Assembly (NCBI GenBank): GCA_021201235.1
Contig: JAJQFI010000024.1
Span: 202,657 to 266,656 of the forward strand
Direction of reading: 5' to 3'
DNA: 64,000 bases
Origin: Oscillospiraceae bacterium
GTDB taxonomy: Bacteria; Bacillota; Clostridia; Oscillospirales; Ruminococcaceae
In this document: piece after piece, positions 8,657 through 16,792 of the stretch
Numbering within the stretch: position 1 is the first letter of the stretch
Layout: each line of letters opens with the position of its first letter
Position numbers and translations under genes: made by a program
The notes under the pieces: generated by a model
Told to the model about the DNA's origin: nothing
What the model saw: the letters and a program-made list of their open reading frames with translations, nothing else
The model's database searches: none

Positions 8657-9130
8657 TCAGAACGGGACGCCGTCGTCGCTCAGAATCTCTTCGAAATCGT
8701 CCATATTTCCGATAGCGATAGGATTCGAAGACGGCTCATTATAAGCAGGTTGTTGCTGTGTAGGCTGGCGATAGTTGGACTGATACGAGGATGAACCGCT
8801 GTTATCAGACGCTTTCTCGCCGGTGAACGACGCGTTGTCAACTATAACCTCAGTGACATAGTGCTTGGTTCCGTTCTTGTCATCATAGGTTCTTGATTGA
8901 AGACTTCCCTCGATGGCAATCATTCTGCCCTTGCCAAAATATTTGTTGATAAATTCGGCACGCTGATTGAACGCAACACAACTGATGAAATCAGACTGAC
9001 GCTCTTCACCCTGTCTGACATAGTTCCTGTCGACAGCAACGGTGAAGTTAAGAATCGAAGTTCCGCTTGCAGACTGCTTGATTTCAAGGTCACGGGTTAT
9101 TCTGCCCATCAATATTACTCTGTTAAGCAT
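8657..9130 (-). CDS. ssb: Single-stranded DNA-binding protein
   Basis: SSB coats single-stranded DNA during replication, repair and recombination. The N-terminal OB fold (about 1-105) starts MLNRVILMGRITRDLEIKQ and includes NFTVAVDRNYV and FISCVAFNQRAEFINKYFGKG. It is followed by a Gln/Tyr/Asn-rich disordered linker (about 110-138). The C-terminal acidic tip DDFEEILSDDGVPF is the partner-binding tail with the family's terminal Pro-Phe. Its place between rpsF and rpsR marks it as the housekeeping copy. Confidence 0.97.
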   Translation of the reverse strand: MLNRVILMGRITRDLEIKQSASGTSILNFTVAVDRNYVRQGEERQSDFISCVAFNQRAEFINKYFGKGRMIAIEGSLQSRTYDDKNGTKHYVTEVIVDNASFTGEKASDNSGSSSYQSNYRQPTQQQPAYNEPSSNPIAIGNMDDFEEILSDDGVPF

Positions 9131-9144
9131 TACTATTCCTCCAA

Positions 9145-9441
9145 TCAGCTGTTCTTAGCGATGACTAAGGAACGAAGTACGCCGTCGGTAATGTTGAGGA
9201 CACGGTCAAACTCAGCCGGGAAATCAGGCTTGGACTCGAAAGTGTAGACAACGTAGTAGCCCTCAGTCTCGTAGTTGATGGCATAGGCAAGCTTGCGCTT
9301 TCCCCATTCGTCAACTTCGGCAAGAGTTCCGTTTGCTTCAATCATGTCCTTGAATTTAGCGACAAGCTCAGCTACTGCCTCATCGCCCGCTTTGGTTGAG
9401 AAAACCACCATAGCTTCGTAGTTCTCAGATAATTTTGCCAT
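9145..9441 (-). CDS. rpsF: 30S ribosomal protein S6
   Basis: S6 partners S18 in the ribosomal platform. The 98-residue product begins MAKLSENYEAMVVFS and has GTLAEVDEWGKRKLAYAIN and YVVYTFESKPDFPAEFDR, all typical of the family. A longer in-frame ORF starts 15 codons upstream at 9486, but AAGGAGGT lies 7 bases before the ATG at 9441, so I take the shorter form. First gene of the operon; a strong promoter lies about 60 bases upstream. Confidence 0.96.
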   Translation of the reverse strand: MAKLSENYEAMVVFSTKAGDEAVAELVAKFKDMIEANGTLAEVDEWGKRKLAYAINYETEGYYVVYTFESKPDFPAEFDRVLNITDGVLRSLVIAKNS

Positions 9442-9499
9442 AATTGCACCTCCTTCTGGATTCCGCCCGCCACTCACGACGGACAAGGATAACTAAGAT

Positions 9500-9528
9500 A
9501 GTATATCAAAATAAATCGGATTTGTCAA
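9500..9528 (-). promoter_or_regulatory. Promoter of the rpsF-ssb-rpsR operon
   Basis: On the minus strand TTGACA (9523-9528) and TATACT (9500-9505) are exactly 17 bases apart. This is among the strongest core promoters in the window, as expected for ribosomal protein genes. Confidence 0.85.
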
Positions 9529-9564
9529 GCAAAACTTTGAGCAAATCCGAAGTATTTTTTTACG

Positions 9565-10614
9565 CTATGAAGATGTTCCTGTGCCCATTCCCATAACTAT
9601 CATCATAACAGCCAAGAATATAACCGTAAGTGCAACTACCGAACCTATCGCATAAGCCATAGAAGTTCCGCCTTTTGTCAGGAGAGCCTGACGCTGAGAG
9701 TTATACTCAACGATGTCATTCTTGATTGTGTCAAGGTCGTTCTTTGCTTTTCTGTAGTAAATATAGTTAGCGAAAAGTCCGACGCCGAGATTCAAAACAT
9801 AAGACAGTATCGAACAAGCGTTATAAATCACTGCAAATGATGATGTGCTTACAATCTCTTCTCCGATAATTCCATAAGCATAAAGGTAATAGATAAGAGT
9901 CGGGATTGAAAGCAAAGCTGTCAGAAGAAGGACAACTATTCCCTCACGAATCATCTTCCGATAGAACAGATAGATATGTGGGAAGAAGAACGCTGAGAAG
10001 TTGAATGACCACTTTCTGCCGCTTTCGAATCTTACAAACTTCGGAATGAAGTAAGGACTGTTGGAGCCGACATAGTCGGAATACTCAGCAACAGTGTGGT
10101 CTCCTATGAGATAATCAGCGCTGTATGCACCGTTTCCGAAGAATGAAAATCCCCTGCCCATGCCACCCATATACGGGTTTCCGTATGGACGACCATAGCC
10201 GTTTTGGTTCTGGTTCTGATTCTGATAGTTGCCGTTCTGATTCTGGTAATTTCCGTTCCGGTAGCCGCTGTTACCATACGGATTCTGATTGTATCCGGTA
10301 TTAGTTCTCTGATAGCCGCCCGAAGCCTTCTCCATGTTTACAGGAGAGCCACAGTTACAGCAAAAAGCCGCATCCGGCGAGTTCTCGGCACCGCAGTTGG
10401 GGCAGATGAGCTTTTCGGGCTTCTTTTCTTCCTGCTTTATTGTCGGTTGCCAGCTCTCACCTGTTTCGTGGAGCTTTTGATTGGTGCACTTTCCTTCACT
10501 TATATAGCAATCTCTATGATACGGAGAACCGCATTCCGGACATACGACGATATTGTCGGTTTTGGTTAATATCCTGCCGCATGACGAGCAGGGCTGACCT
10601 ACATAAATTGGCAT
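9565..10614 (-). CDS. Zinc-ribbon/RING-like membrane protein with DUF2628-type segment
   Basis: The 349-residue protein has three parts. Residues about 1-45 hold eight Cys/His ligands (CSSCGR, CPECGSPYHRDCY, then GKC) like the prokaryotic RING finger family. Residues about 70-90 form a second zinc ribbon (CPNCGAENSPDAAFCCNCG). A Tyr/Asn/Gln/Gly-rich low-complexity stretch follows (about 100-150). The C-terminal half has the FESGRKWSFNFSAFFFPHIYLFYRKM pattern typical of DUF2628 proteins, here split as FESGRKWSFN and FFPHIYLFYRK, and three hydrophobic segments. Function is unknown; the build suggests a membrane-tethered assembly or quality-control factor, which is inference. It stands alone with its own promoter. 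Confidence 0.8.
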   Translation of the reverse strand: MPIYVGQPCSSCGRILTKTDNIVVCPECGSPYHRDCYISEGKCTNQKLHETGESWQPTIKQEEKKPEKLICPNCGAENSPDAAFCCNCGSPVNMEKASGGYQRTNTGYNQNPYGNSGYRNGNYQNQNGNYQNQNQNQNGYGRPYGNPYMGGMGRGFSFFGNGAYSADYLIGDHTVAEYSDYVGSNSPYFIPKFVRFESGRKWSFNFSAFFFPHIYLFYRKMIREGIVVLLLTALLSIPTLIYYLYAYGIIGEEIVSTSSFAVIYNACSILSYVLNLGVGLFANYIYYRKAKNDLDTIKNDIVEYNSQRQALLTKGGTSMAYAIGSVVALTVIFLAVMMIVMGMGTGTSS

Positions 10615-10647
10615 TGGCTCTCTCCTTTCTACATTCGTACTAATTTA

Positions 10648-10675
10648 AGTATAACACGTTTTTTTGAGAATGCAA
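10648..10675 (-). promoter_or_regulatory. Promoter of the zinc-ribbon membrane protein gene
   Basis: On the minus strand TTGCAT (10670-10675) and TATACT (10648-10653) are 16 bases apart, about 35 bases before the ATG, with AGGAGAG close to the start. Confidence 0.6.
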
Positions 10676-10787
10676 ACGAATTGATAAACTTTCATTTCGA
10701 TTTCACCGAATATGCAAAATGAAACCGGCATTTGTGTTCAGGCTTTCATCAATTCCCGCTACTGTGAAAAATTTAGTGATTCCAAGG

Positions 10788-10816
10788 TTTACATGAAGGG
10801 CAAAATATGCTATAAT
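10788..10816 (+). promoter_or_regulatory. Promoter of lepA
   Basis: TTTACA (10788-10793) and a consensus TATAAT (10811-10816) are 17 bases apart, with an extended TGC directly before the -10. Confidence 0.85.
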
Positions 10817-10861
10817 AGATGTCTATGAATAATGATTACAGAAAGAAAGGTGTGGGCGGCA

Positions 10862-12676
10862 ATGGACAGCATTGAACAGGAAAACATAAGAAATTTTTGC
10901 ATTATCGCGCACATAGACCACGGTAAGTCTACACTCGCCGACAGAATTCTTGAATTAACGGAAACTGTCGCATTAAGAGATATGTCAGACCAGCTTCTTG
11001 ACAACATGGATATAGAACGCGAAAGAGGCATTACAATAAAGGCTCGGGCGGTCCGGCTTAATTATAAAGCTGACAACGGCAAGACTTATGTGTTCAATCT
11101 AATAGATACACCCGGTCACGTTGACTTTAACTATGAGGTTTCACGCTCGCTTGCGGCTTGCGAAGGCGCAATTCTGGTTGTCGACGCTTCTCAGGGAATT
11201 GAGGCACAAACGCTTGCGAATACCTACCTGGCGCTTGAGCACGACCTCGAAATCCTGCCAGTCATAAACAAGATTGATCTGCCAAGTGCAAACCCCGAGG
11301 GAGCTATTGCTGAGATAGAAAACGTGATAGGGCTTCCCGCAGAGGATGCACCGAGGATTTCCGCAAAATTGGGCATCAATATCCGTGAGGTTCTCGAAAG
11401 AGCCATCACCGACTTCCCTGCCCCTAAGGGCGACCCTGATGCCCCGCTTCAATGCCTTATATTCGACAGCTATTACGATTCATATAAAGGCGTTATTATT
11501 TATGTTCGCGTCAAGCAAGGCACAGTTAAGGTCGGCGACACAATTCGTCTGATGGCAACAGGTTCCGAATTCCAGACGGTTGAAATCGGATATATGGGTG
11601 CAACCGAGCTCATACCTTCCGGATGCCTTAAAGCCGGAGAAGTCGGCTATATTGCGGCATCTATAAAGAGTATCAGAGATACAAAGGTCGGCGACACCGT
11701 CACCAACGCCGCCAATCCATGTGACAAGCCCCTTCCCGGATACAGAAACGTTCAGTCGATGGTATTCTCCGGAATATATCCCGCAGACGGTTCAAAATAC
11801 GGAGATCTGAGAGATGCTCTTGAAAAGCTCCAACTTAATGATGCTTCGCTTACGTTTGAGCCGGAGACATCGGTAGCCTTGGGCTTCGGCTTCAGATGCG
11901 GTTTCCTGGGACTTCTTCACATGGACATAATTCAGGAGAGGCTTGAAAGAGAATATAATCTCGACCTCATCACAACCGCTCCGTCGGTTATTTATAGAGT
12001 CACCATGATGAACGATGAAGTCAGATATATTGCCAACCCTACAGACTATCCTGACCCGTCTTTAATCAAGCTTGCCGAGGAGCCGATTATCAGCGCTCAT
12101 ATATTCTCGCCGAGCGATTATGTAGGAAACATCATGGAGCTTTGTCAGGAGCGCAGGGGCACCTTCAAGGATATGAAGTATATCGACGACACAAGAGTCG
12201 ATATTCACTATGTGTTGCCGCTGAACGAAGTAATATATGACTTCTTCGACACGCTTAAATCGAGAACCAGAGGCTATGCTTCTTATGACTATGAGCCGAT
12301 TGGATATCAGGAGAGCAAGCTTGTTAAGCTCGATTTGCTCCTCAACGGCGAGATTGTCGATGCTCTTTCGTTTATTGTCCATCAGGACAGAGCTTATCCG
12401 AGAGCAAGAAGACTTTGCGAAAAGCTTCGGGACAACATCCCACGTCAGCTCTTCGAGATTCCGATTCAGGCGGCTATCGGCGGAAAGATTATCGCCCGTG
12501 AAACCGTAAAGGCTTATCGCAAGGACGTTCTGGCGAAATGCTACGGCGGCGATATAACGAGAAAGAAGAAGCTCCTTGAAAAACAGAAGGAAGGCAAGAA
12601 GCGGATGAGACAGGTTGGCTCCGTTGAAATTCCGCAGGAGGCGTTCATGAGCGTTCTTAAGCTTGACTCAGATTAA
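10862..12676 (+). CDS. lepA: Elongation factor 4 (LepA), ribosome-associated GTPase
   Basis: LepA is a translational GTPase that acts on ribosomes during initiation or stalled elongation. G1 is AHIDHGKST, switch-region [10 protein letters not shown] is present as [16 protein letters not shown] [15 protein letters not shown]3 is DTPGH, G4 is NKID. The C-terminal LepA-specific domain includes [37 protein letters not shown] and [21 protein letters not shown] start at ATG 10862 (604 residues, family-typical) rather than the in-frame start at 10832, because AAAGGTG lies about 11 bases upstream and the shorter N terminus matches the family. It has its own promoter. Confidence 0.96.
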   Translation: MDSIEQENIRNFCIIAHIDHGKSTLADRILELTETVALRDMSDQLLDNMDIERERGITIKARAVRLNYKADNGKTYVFNLIDTPGHVDFNYEVSRSLAACEGAILVVDASQGIEAQTLANTYLALEHDLEILPVINKIDLPSANPEGAIAEIENVIGLPAEDAPRISAKLGINIREVLERAITDFPAPKGDPDAPLQCLIFDSYYDSYKGVIIYVRVKQGTVKVGDTIRLMATGSEFQTVEIGYMGATELIPSGCLKAGEVGYIAASIKSIRDTKVGDTVTNAANPCDKPLPGYRNVQSMVFSGIYPADGSKYGDLRDALEKLQLNDASLTFEPETSVALGFGFRCGFLGLLHMDIIQERLEREYNLDLITTAPSVIYRVTMMNDEVRYIANPTDYPDPSLIKLAEEPIISAHIFSPSDYVGNIMELCQERRGTFKDMKYIDDTRVDIHYVLPLNEVIYDFFDTLKSRTRGYASYDYEPIGYQESKLVKLDLLLNGEIVDALSFIVHQDRAYPRARRLCEKLRDNIPRQLFEIPIQAAIGGKIIARETVKAYRKDVLAKCYGGDITRKKKLLEKQKEGKKRMRQVGSVEIPQEAFMSVLKLDSD

Positions 12677-12717
12677 TCCCCACAGATTACAATTCAAATA
12701 CAAATATCACCGCAGAC

Positions 12718-12746
12718 TTGCTTTTTTGCACGCCGTCAGGTATAAT
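12718..12746 (+). promoter_or_regulatory. Promoter of the membrane protein gene at 12778
   Basis: TTGCTT (12718-12723) and a consensus TATAAT (12741-12746) are 17 bases apart. The promoter lies inside the longest possible reading frame, which shows that translation must begin further downstream. Confidence 0.8.
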
Positions 12747-12777
12747 CTATTTAAGTTCTGAAAGGAGCGATGACAGC

Positions 12778-13638
12778 TTGGACAAACTCACCATCTCAAA
12801 TAAATACGTTCGGTTCGGCATTTTCTGCTTTAACCTTCTGTATCTTTTTCTCATAAGTGTATTGGCAATGTGGACATTTCTCTATACAATAGAGCTAAAG
12901 AACGAAACAACCTTCTACGTCGTCTATATCGCCCTGAACGTCATCTTCTTTATACTGATGATGATGACAAGAAATCAGTTCTTTACGAGGATTGTTTCCC
13001 TGCTACTGTTGATTCCGGTCTTTGTATTGGTTCTGTTCAGCTCTGCGCCGGCACTGTTTATCCCACCGTTTGTTGTGGGAGTGCTGATGTTCTTCATCTG
13101 CGGTGCGGGAGACACGCCAAAAATCATCTGGGGCTCGTTCTATCTGATTCTGTTTATAGTCGGCATTATCGTATTCTATATCATGAGCACCCTGTTCGGC
13201 GGCTCCGCAGTTGAGACGATTCTCGACTCGAGCGTCACCGACACAGCCATCACCGAAGAATACGACATGGATAAAATCGCCGAGCTCAACGCCAATAGCG
13301 TCTCCCCTGACGGCAAATACCGATACTACATCATCGACGTTCAGGACAACGACCGAGGCAAGGTTATTATCGTTGTCGAGCCGAATGACATGGACATCAA
13401 TTACCGCTTCTTCACTCTTGTCGAAGAAGGCTATTCCATAAGAATTGCGAAATACTCCACCCGAGGAGTCACCCCCGATATCGAATGGGTTGTGAACGAA
13501 GACTATGACGAATCTGGCGAAACGACAGCCGTTTCCTATAAGCTACGCTACCGATTCGGAGAAAACGCCGAATGGAAAACCTCGACCATCAACATCCCGA
13601 CAAGCAAGAATTATCTCACGTTTCTGAATGTGGATTAA
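12778..13638 (+). CDS. Membrane protein of unknown function, TTG start
   Basis: I do not recognise this family. I begin at TTG 12778 (MDKLTISNKYVRFG, 286 residues): AAAGGAG at 12761-12767 gives a normal spacing, and a strong promoter at 12718-12746 excludes the longer in-frame start at 12718. Five hydrophobic segments fill residues about 10-145 (for example YLFLISVLAMWTFLYTI and IIWGSFYLILFIVGIIVFYI). The remaining 135 residues form a soluble, probably extracytoplasmic domain rich in Asp and Tyr with the pattern VSPDGKYRYYIIDVQDNDRG. A terminator follows. Possible roles in envelope sensing are inference only. Confidence 0.75.
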   Translation: MDKLTISNKYVRFGIFCFNLLYLFLISVLAMWTFLYTIELKNETTFYVVYIALNVIFFILMMMTRNQFFTRIVSLLLLIPVFVLVLFSSAPALFIPPFVVGVLMFFICGAGDTPKIIWGSFYLILFIVGIIVFYIMSTLFGGSAVETILDSSVTDTAITEEYDMDKIAELNANSVSPDGKYRYYIIDVQDNDRGKVIIVVEPNDMDINYRFFTLVEEGYSIRIAKYSTRGVTPDIEWVVNEDYDESGETTAVSYKLRYRFGENAEWKTSTINIPTSKNYLTFLNVD

Positions 13639-13645
13639 AACAGAT

Positions 13646-13683
13646 AAAGACTCCCCGAGGCATAAAGCTTCGGGGAGTCTTTT
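13646..13683 (+). terminator. Intrinsic terminator
   Basis: AAAGACTCCCCGA (about 13646-13658) pairs with TCGGGGAGTCTTT (13670-13683) and ends in a T run. Confidence 0.85.
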
Positions 13684-13725
13684 GTCTATTGACAGTAAAA
13701 ATTTCTCGATATATTGAAATAGTCC

Positions 13726-13754
13726 TTGCAATTACTTGCAAAATGTGGTATTAT
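13726..13754 (+). promoter_or_regulatory. Promoter of the ABC permease fragment
   Basis: TTGCAA (13726-13731) and TATTAT (13749-13754) are 17 bases apart, with TGTGG directly before the -10. It lies within the longest possible frame and so rules out starts upstream of 13792. Confidence 0.7.
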
Positions 13755-13791
13755 AATAATTGAAAAGAAAAATGACGGCGAGGTAAAAATT

Positions 13792-15801
13792 ATGATTAAA
13801 AACATCTTTTCACTTGCAATTCAAGGAATGCGACGAAGAAAAAGACAGTCTCTGTTGATTTTCTTCGTTCTGCTGATCTCCTTCGCGTTTGCTATTATGC
13901 TTCTGAGCTATTCGAGCAGTATTTCTTCGACCAACTCACAGCTATATTCCGACACCTTTGGAACATGGTATGCTTCGTTCATTTCCGAGGATGAAACCGC
14001 AGACAGGGAGTATCTTGAGTCGAACGACTGGCTTGACGATATCGGCGTAAGTGTGAACTATGGCATCGTTTCGGAGTGTGACGAGAACTACTTGTATTTT
14101 GGAATCAAGGGTACTGATTCCTTAGGCATCGGCACTGTCGATGAAGCTCTTATCGACATGGGAATCCAGATGTCAAGCGGTAGAATGCCGAAGAAAAGCG
14201 ATGAAATCGCAGTTGAATCAGCTGTCCTTTCAAATCTCGGCTTAGGTTCGAGCCTTGGACAAAAGGTCGAGCTCGTTGTCACCTTCACTGTGGACGAACA
14301 CGAGTATGATGTGGTGAGAGAATTCACACTTGTCGGAATCATCAGCTCGTACACGAGCATCTGGAATGTTAGCAGTACGCTGAACAGCGCTATCGTCACC
14401 GAGGATTGCATCAATGAGCTCTGGGACGAAGCAACTTCGAACGTGTATGAAGCGTTCAGAGACACTCTTGAGATTCCAGCCGAGGTTACAACCTTTTTCT
14501 CTGCCAAGGAAGGAATGGAGAAAAACGTCCAGAGCAAGGTCAGCTCCTATCTCGTGTCCAACCACTCAACAGCAGCAACCCGCAAGCTTTCGGTCAATAC
14601 AGCCGTCGAGCTTGATGAAGAAAACGCCGAGGTCAATACGTTCTATGTCTGGCTTATTCTAGCTGTAACTCTTTTGGCGGTTGTCATCATCTATGTTCTG
14701 CAGATGCAGACTGAGGTCAAACGGATTGTCAGGATGCGAAGCCTTGGAGGCTCAAAAGGACAACTGAGGCTACTTATATTCGTTGAAACGATGATTTTGT
14801 GCATACCTGCAATGATTCTGGGAGCCGCACTCGGGAGCCTTGGACTGTGGGGACTCCTGAGAATCAGCACCTATACCGGCTCAACTTCGATTATAATCAA
14901 TATCCCGTGGAATTATCTTCTTATTTCAGCAGGTCTGTGGATTGCAGGCGTTCTCATAATAAGAATGATAACCTTCCAGATAGCTCTTGCCACTCCCCTG
15001 ACAGGAAGAATGGTCATGCAGAGGCGCAAGTCGAAATTCTATATGAAATTCAGGCATGCACTCGTCATGTTAATGTCCATAGTTTTATGCGTGTCGATTG
15101 TATTCACGGCGTTCAGCCTAGCAGAACCCTTGAATAACTATAACGGCTGGTCGTCGCAGTGGTCGTACTATTTCTGGACATCCAGTTACATGAACTACAG
15201 CATTGAGACTCCAGTCAACGATGAACTTCTCTCAACTATTTCCAGTGTTGAAGGCATCAGCGATGCTATAGGTGTTGAAACTATTATAGCAATGGTCACT
15301 ATTGATGACTTTGACCCAATTTATCTTCAGATTTGCGTGATGGATTCAGATGAGCTTGAAAACTATACTGACCTTTCAAGGGTTGATGTTGATGCTTACG
15401 ACAACGGCGAAAGCGTTATAATCCAGTATCACGAGGAAGAGGGGTACGCCACTTATTATAACAGCCATGGAAAAGAGCTTATCACTACTTCCTCCTTAGT
15501 AGACACCGGGCTGTTGGATTATATCGGTGTTGGTTCGAGCGTTACTATCTCTATCGACTACAGCAACGGATATGGTCTTCCCCTATCGACAGAAGATGAA
15601 GGCATAATCAGCGTTGACGCCGTTTTATGCTCGCTTGAAAAAGTAAACAAGGACGATGGTCTGCAAAAATTGGAAGATGACTTCAGCCGTGGTTCCTCAT
15701 CTGGCACATACTCAGGTTTTTATTATGCTCTTAATGACTTCTGGCGTACCAACGTCATCTCATGCTCAGAACTGCGTTTGCCTTGCGTAGGTCATCCTTG
15801 A
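13792..15801 (+). CDS. FtsX-like ABC transporter permease, C-terminally truncated
   Basis: Proteins of this family couple an ATPase to an extracytoplasmic domain, exporting peptides or lipids or moving force across the membrane. The product begins MIKNIFSLAIQGMRRRKRQ with a first membrane segment (about 20-43), a MacB-like periplasmic-type domain (about 45-280), three FtsX segments (about 283-400), and a further segment (about 425-447) opening a second extracellular domain. Double-FtsX relatives then have a second set of three membrane helices; here the protein ends after that domain with an unrelated-looking tail NVISCSELRLPCVGHP. The last 47 bases overlap the convergent gene at 15755. No ATPase gene is adjacent. 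I infer a deletion or rearrangement near 15740. Confidence 0.8.
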   Translation: MIKNIFSLAIQGMRRRKRQSLLIFFVLLISFAFAIMLLSYSSSISSTNSQLYSDTFGTWYASFISEDETADREYLESNDWLDDIGVSVNYGIVSECDENYLYFGIKGTDSLGIGTVDEALIDMGIQMSSGRMPKKSDEIAVESAVLSNLGLGSSLGQKVELVVTFTVDEHEYDVVREFTLVGIISSYTSIWNVSSTLNSAIVTEDCINELWDEATSNVYEAFRDTLEIPAEVTTFFSAKEGMEKNVQSKVSSYLVSNHSTAATRKLSVNTAVELDEENAEVNTFYVWLILAVTLLAVVIIYVLQMQTEVKRIVRMRSLGGSKGQLRLLIFVETMILCIPAMILGAALGSLGLWGLLRISTYTGSTSIIINIPWNYLLISAGLWIAGVLIIRMITFQIALATPLTGRMVMQRRKSKFYMKFRHALVMLMSIVLCVSIVFTAFSLAEPLNNYNGWSSQWSYYFWTSSYMNYSIETPVNDELLSTISSVEGISDAIGVETIIAMVTIDDFDPIYLQICVMDSDELENYTDLSRVDVDAYDNGESVIIQYHEEEGYATYYNSHGKELITTSSLVDTGLLDYIGVGSSVTISIDYSNGYGLPLSTEDEGIISVDAVLCSLEKVNKDDGLQKLEDDFSRGSSSGTYSGFYYALNDFWRTNVISCSELRLPCVGHP

Positions 15802-16264
15802 TTCCCCTGCGCCTGACGCGACAATCGTGGAGCATCTTGTACATCTTATAACCGTCACTGGCGTTGTAGTTGAAGAACTCGATAGCGTGCTCAATGTCGC
15901 AGAGCTCTGCCTCGACCTTGGCTAATTCTTTCTGGAGATATTCTCTGTAATCACGAATGCCTCGATAAGAGCCCATGATATTGTTGATATAATTGTCCCA
16001 ATGGAACTCTGCGTCCGATTCCGAAAAATCCAAATCTGTTCGGAACCTTTGTTTCGAATCCTTTGGCGGGTTCACCTCTGCGGTGACTACAATCCACTCG
16101 TCCCGCTTCTTCTTTGGCATCTGGTTGCCAAGAAAGTTGTAGGCTTTCGTTATGTCAAAGAAAAACTCGGCTTGGTTGACGTCCGTCGTCACCGATATCC
16201 TGCGGCAGTCGTCGAAGTATATGTACCTGTCACGGGTCAGGCTTGTCAGAACAAAGCATTCCAT
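15755..16264 (-). CDS. Hypothetical protein, 169 residues, helical C terminus
   Basis: I do not recognise this protein. It starts at ATG 16262-16264 (MECFVLTSLTRDRYIYFDD), with AAGGAG about 10 bases upstream. The first 100 residues look like a mixed alpha/beta domain with many charged residues, including PKKKRDEWIVVTAEVNPP. The last 60 residues (about 108-169) are strongly helical and Glu/Lys/Leu-rich, likely a coiled coil (EYLQKELAKVEAELCDIEHA). It follows a 32-residue membrane peptide gene by 35 bases on one transcript. Its 3' end overlaps the truncated ABC permease. A role tied to the small membrane peptide is possible but not shown. Confidence 0.7.
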   Translation of the reverse strand: MECFVLTSLTRDRYIYFDDCRRISVTTDVNQAEFFFDITKAYNFLGNQMPKKKRDEWIVVTAEVNPPKDSKQRFRTDLDFSESDAEFHWDNYINNIMGSYRGIRDYREYLQKELAKVEAELCDIEHAIEFFNYNASDGYKMYKMLHDCRVRRRGIKDDLRKANAVLSMR

Positions 16265-16299
16265 AATATCACACTCCTTCGTTAAGGTTGTCCTGTCGC

Positions 16300-16398
16300 T
16301 CATTTCTCCGTGCTTTTCAGAATTGAAACCGACAGCAAAATAATTGTGACCGCCGACAGCAAGATATTGATTTTCGACAATGTTCTGGAGAGATTCAC
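16300..16398 (-). CDS. Small single-pass membrane peptide, 32 residues
   Basis: A GTG start at 16396-16398 is preceded 6 bases upstream by GAGGAGGT, and a strong promoter lies about 40 bases further back. The peptide begins MNLSRTLSKINILL, has one hydrophobic stretch of about 18 residues (ILLSAVTIILLSVSIL) and ends KSTEK. Positive residues before and after the segment fit a small membrane protein. It resembles type I toxin or regulatory membrane peptides in build only. It is followed by the 169-residue gene in an apparent two-gene operon. Confidence 0.6.
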   Translation of the reverse strand: MNLSRTLSKINILLSAVTIILLSVSILKSTEK

Positions 16399-16430
16399 GC
16401 GCCCACCTCCTCTCGATAATTTTCAACTTA

Positions 16431-16458
16431 ATTGTACCACCGAAAGCTCCGATGTCAA
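16431..16458 (-). promoter_or_regulatory. Promoter of the small membrane peptide operon
   Basis: On the minus strand TTGACA (16453-16458) and TACAAT (16431-16436) are 16 bases apart, with GGTGG directly before the -10. Confidence 0.75.
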
Positions 16459-16560
16459 TAAAAGTAAGTACAAAAAAGAGGACTAACTCATGCTTAATTG
16501 CAAAAGTTAGTCCGGATTTTCGCCCCATCCCGCAAAATTTCATTTTCCCGAAAATAATAC

Positions 16561-16589
16561 TTGCATTCTTCGAGAAAATGTGGTAGAAT
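16561..16589 (+). promoter_or_regulatory. Promoter of tRNA-Ser
   Basis: TTGCAT (16561-16566) and TAGAAT (16584-16589) are 17 bases apart, with TGTGG before the -10, 14 bases ahead of the tRNA. Confidence 0.75.
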
Positions 16590-16603
16590 ATCATGGTTGA
16601 TAC

Positions 16604-16695
16604 GGAGCGGTATCGAAGAGGTCATAACGGGAACGACTCGAAATCGTTTGGTGGACTGAATCCGCCCGTGGGTTCGAATCCCACCCGCTCCGCCA
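16604..16695 (+). tRNA. tRNA-Ser (anticodon CGA)
   Basis: The acceptor arms GGAGCGG (16604-16610) and CCGCTCC (16685-16691) pair fully, followed by discriminator G and an encoded CCA (16693-16695). The anticodon loop reads ACTCGAAAT with anticodon CGA for UCG codons. A long variable arm and the T-loop GGTTCGAATCC complete a class II serine tRNA of 92 bases. A tyrosine integrase gene begins immediately beyond, so its 3' end is the likely attachment site of the adjacent element. Confidence 0.95.
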
Positions 16696-16701
16696 TGTGC
16701 T

Positions 16702-16736
16702 AAAAGCCTGTAAAACCTTGCGTTTACGGGCTTTTT
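16702..16736. terminator. Terminator after tRNA-Ser and integrase
   Basis: AAAAGCCTGTAAA (16702-16714) pairs with TTTACGGGCTTTTT (16723-16736) through one G-T pair. It can end the tRNA transcript, and it lies downstream of the convergent integrase gene. Confidence 0.7.
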
Positions 16737-16792
16737 GCTTTTAATTAAGTGCTTAATTGCTTTGCTTGGAGAACACGATTTTTTTGTTAGTC

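Noticed and set aside
14088..14565. Two antisense frames of 107-149 codons within the ABC permease gene
   Set aside because: Shadows of the permease; no start signals or family resemblance.
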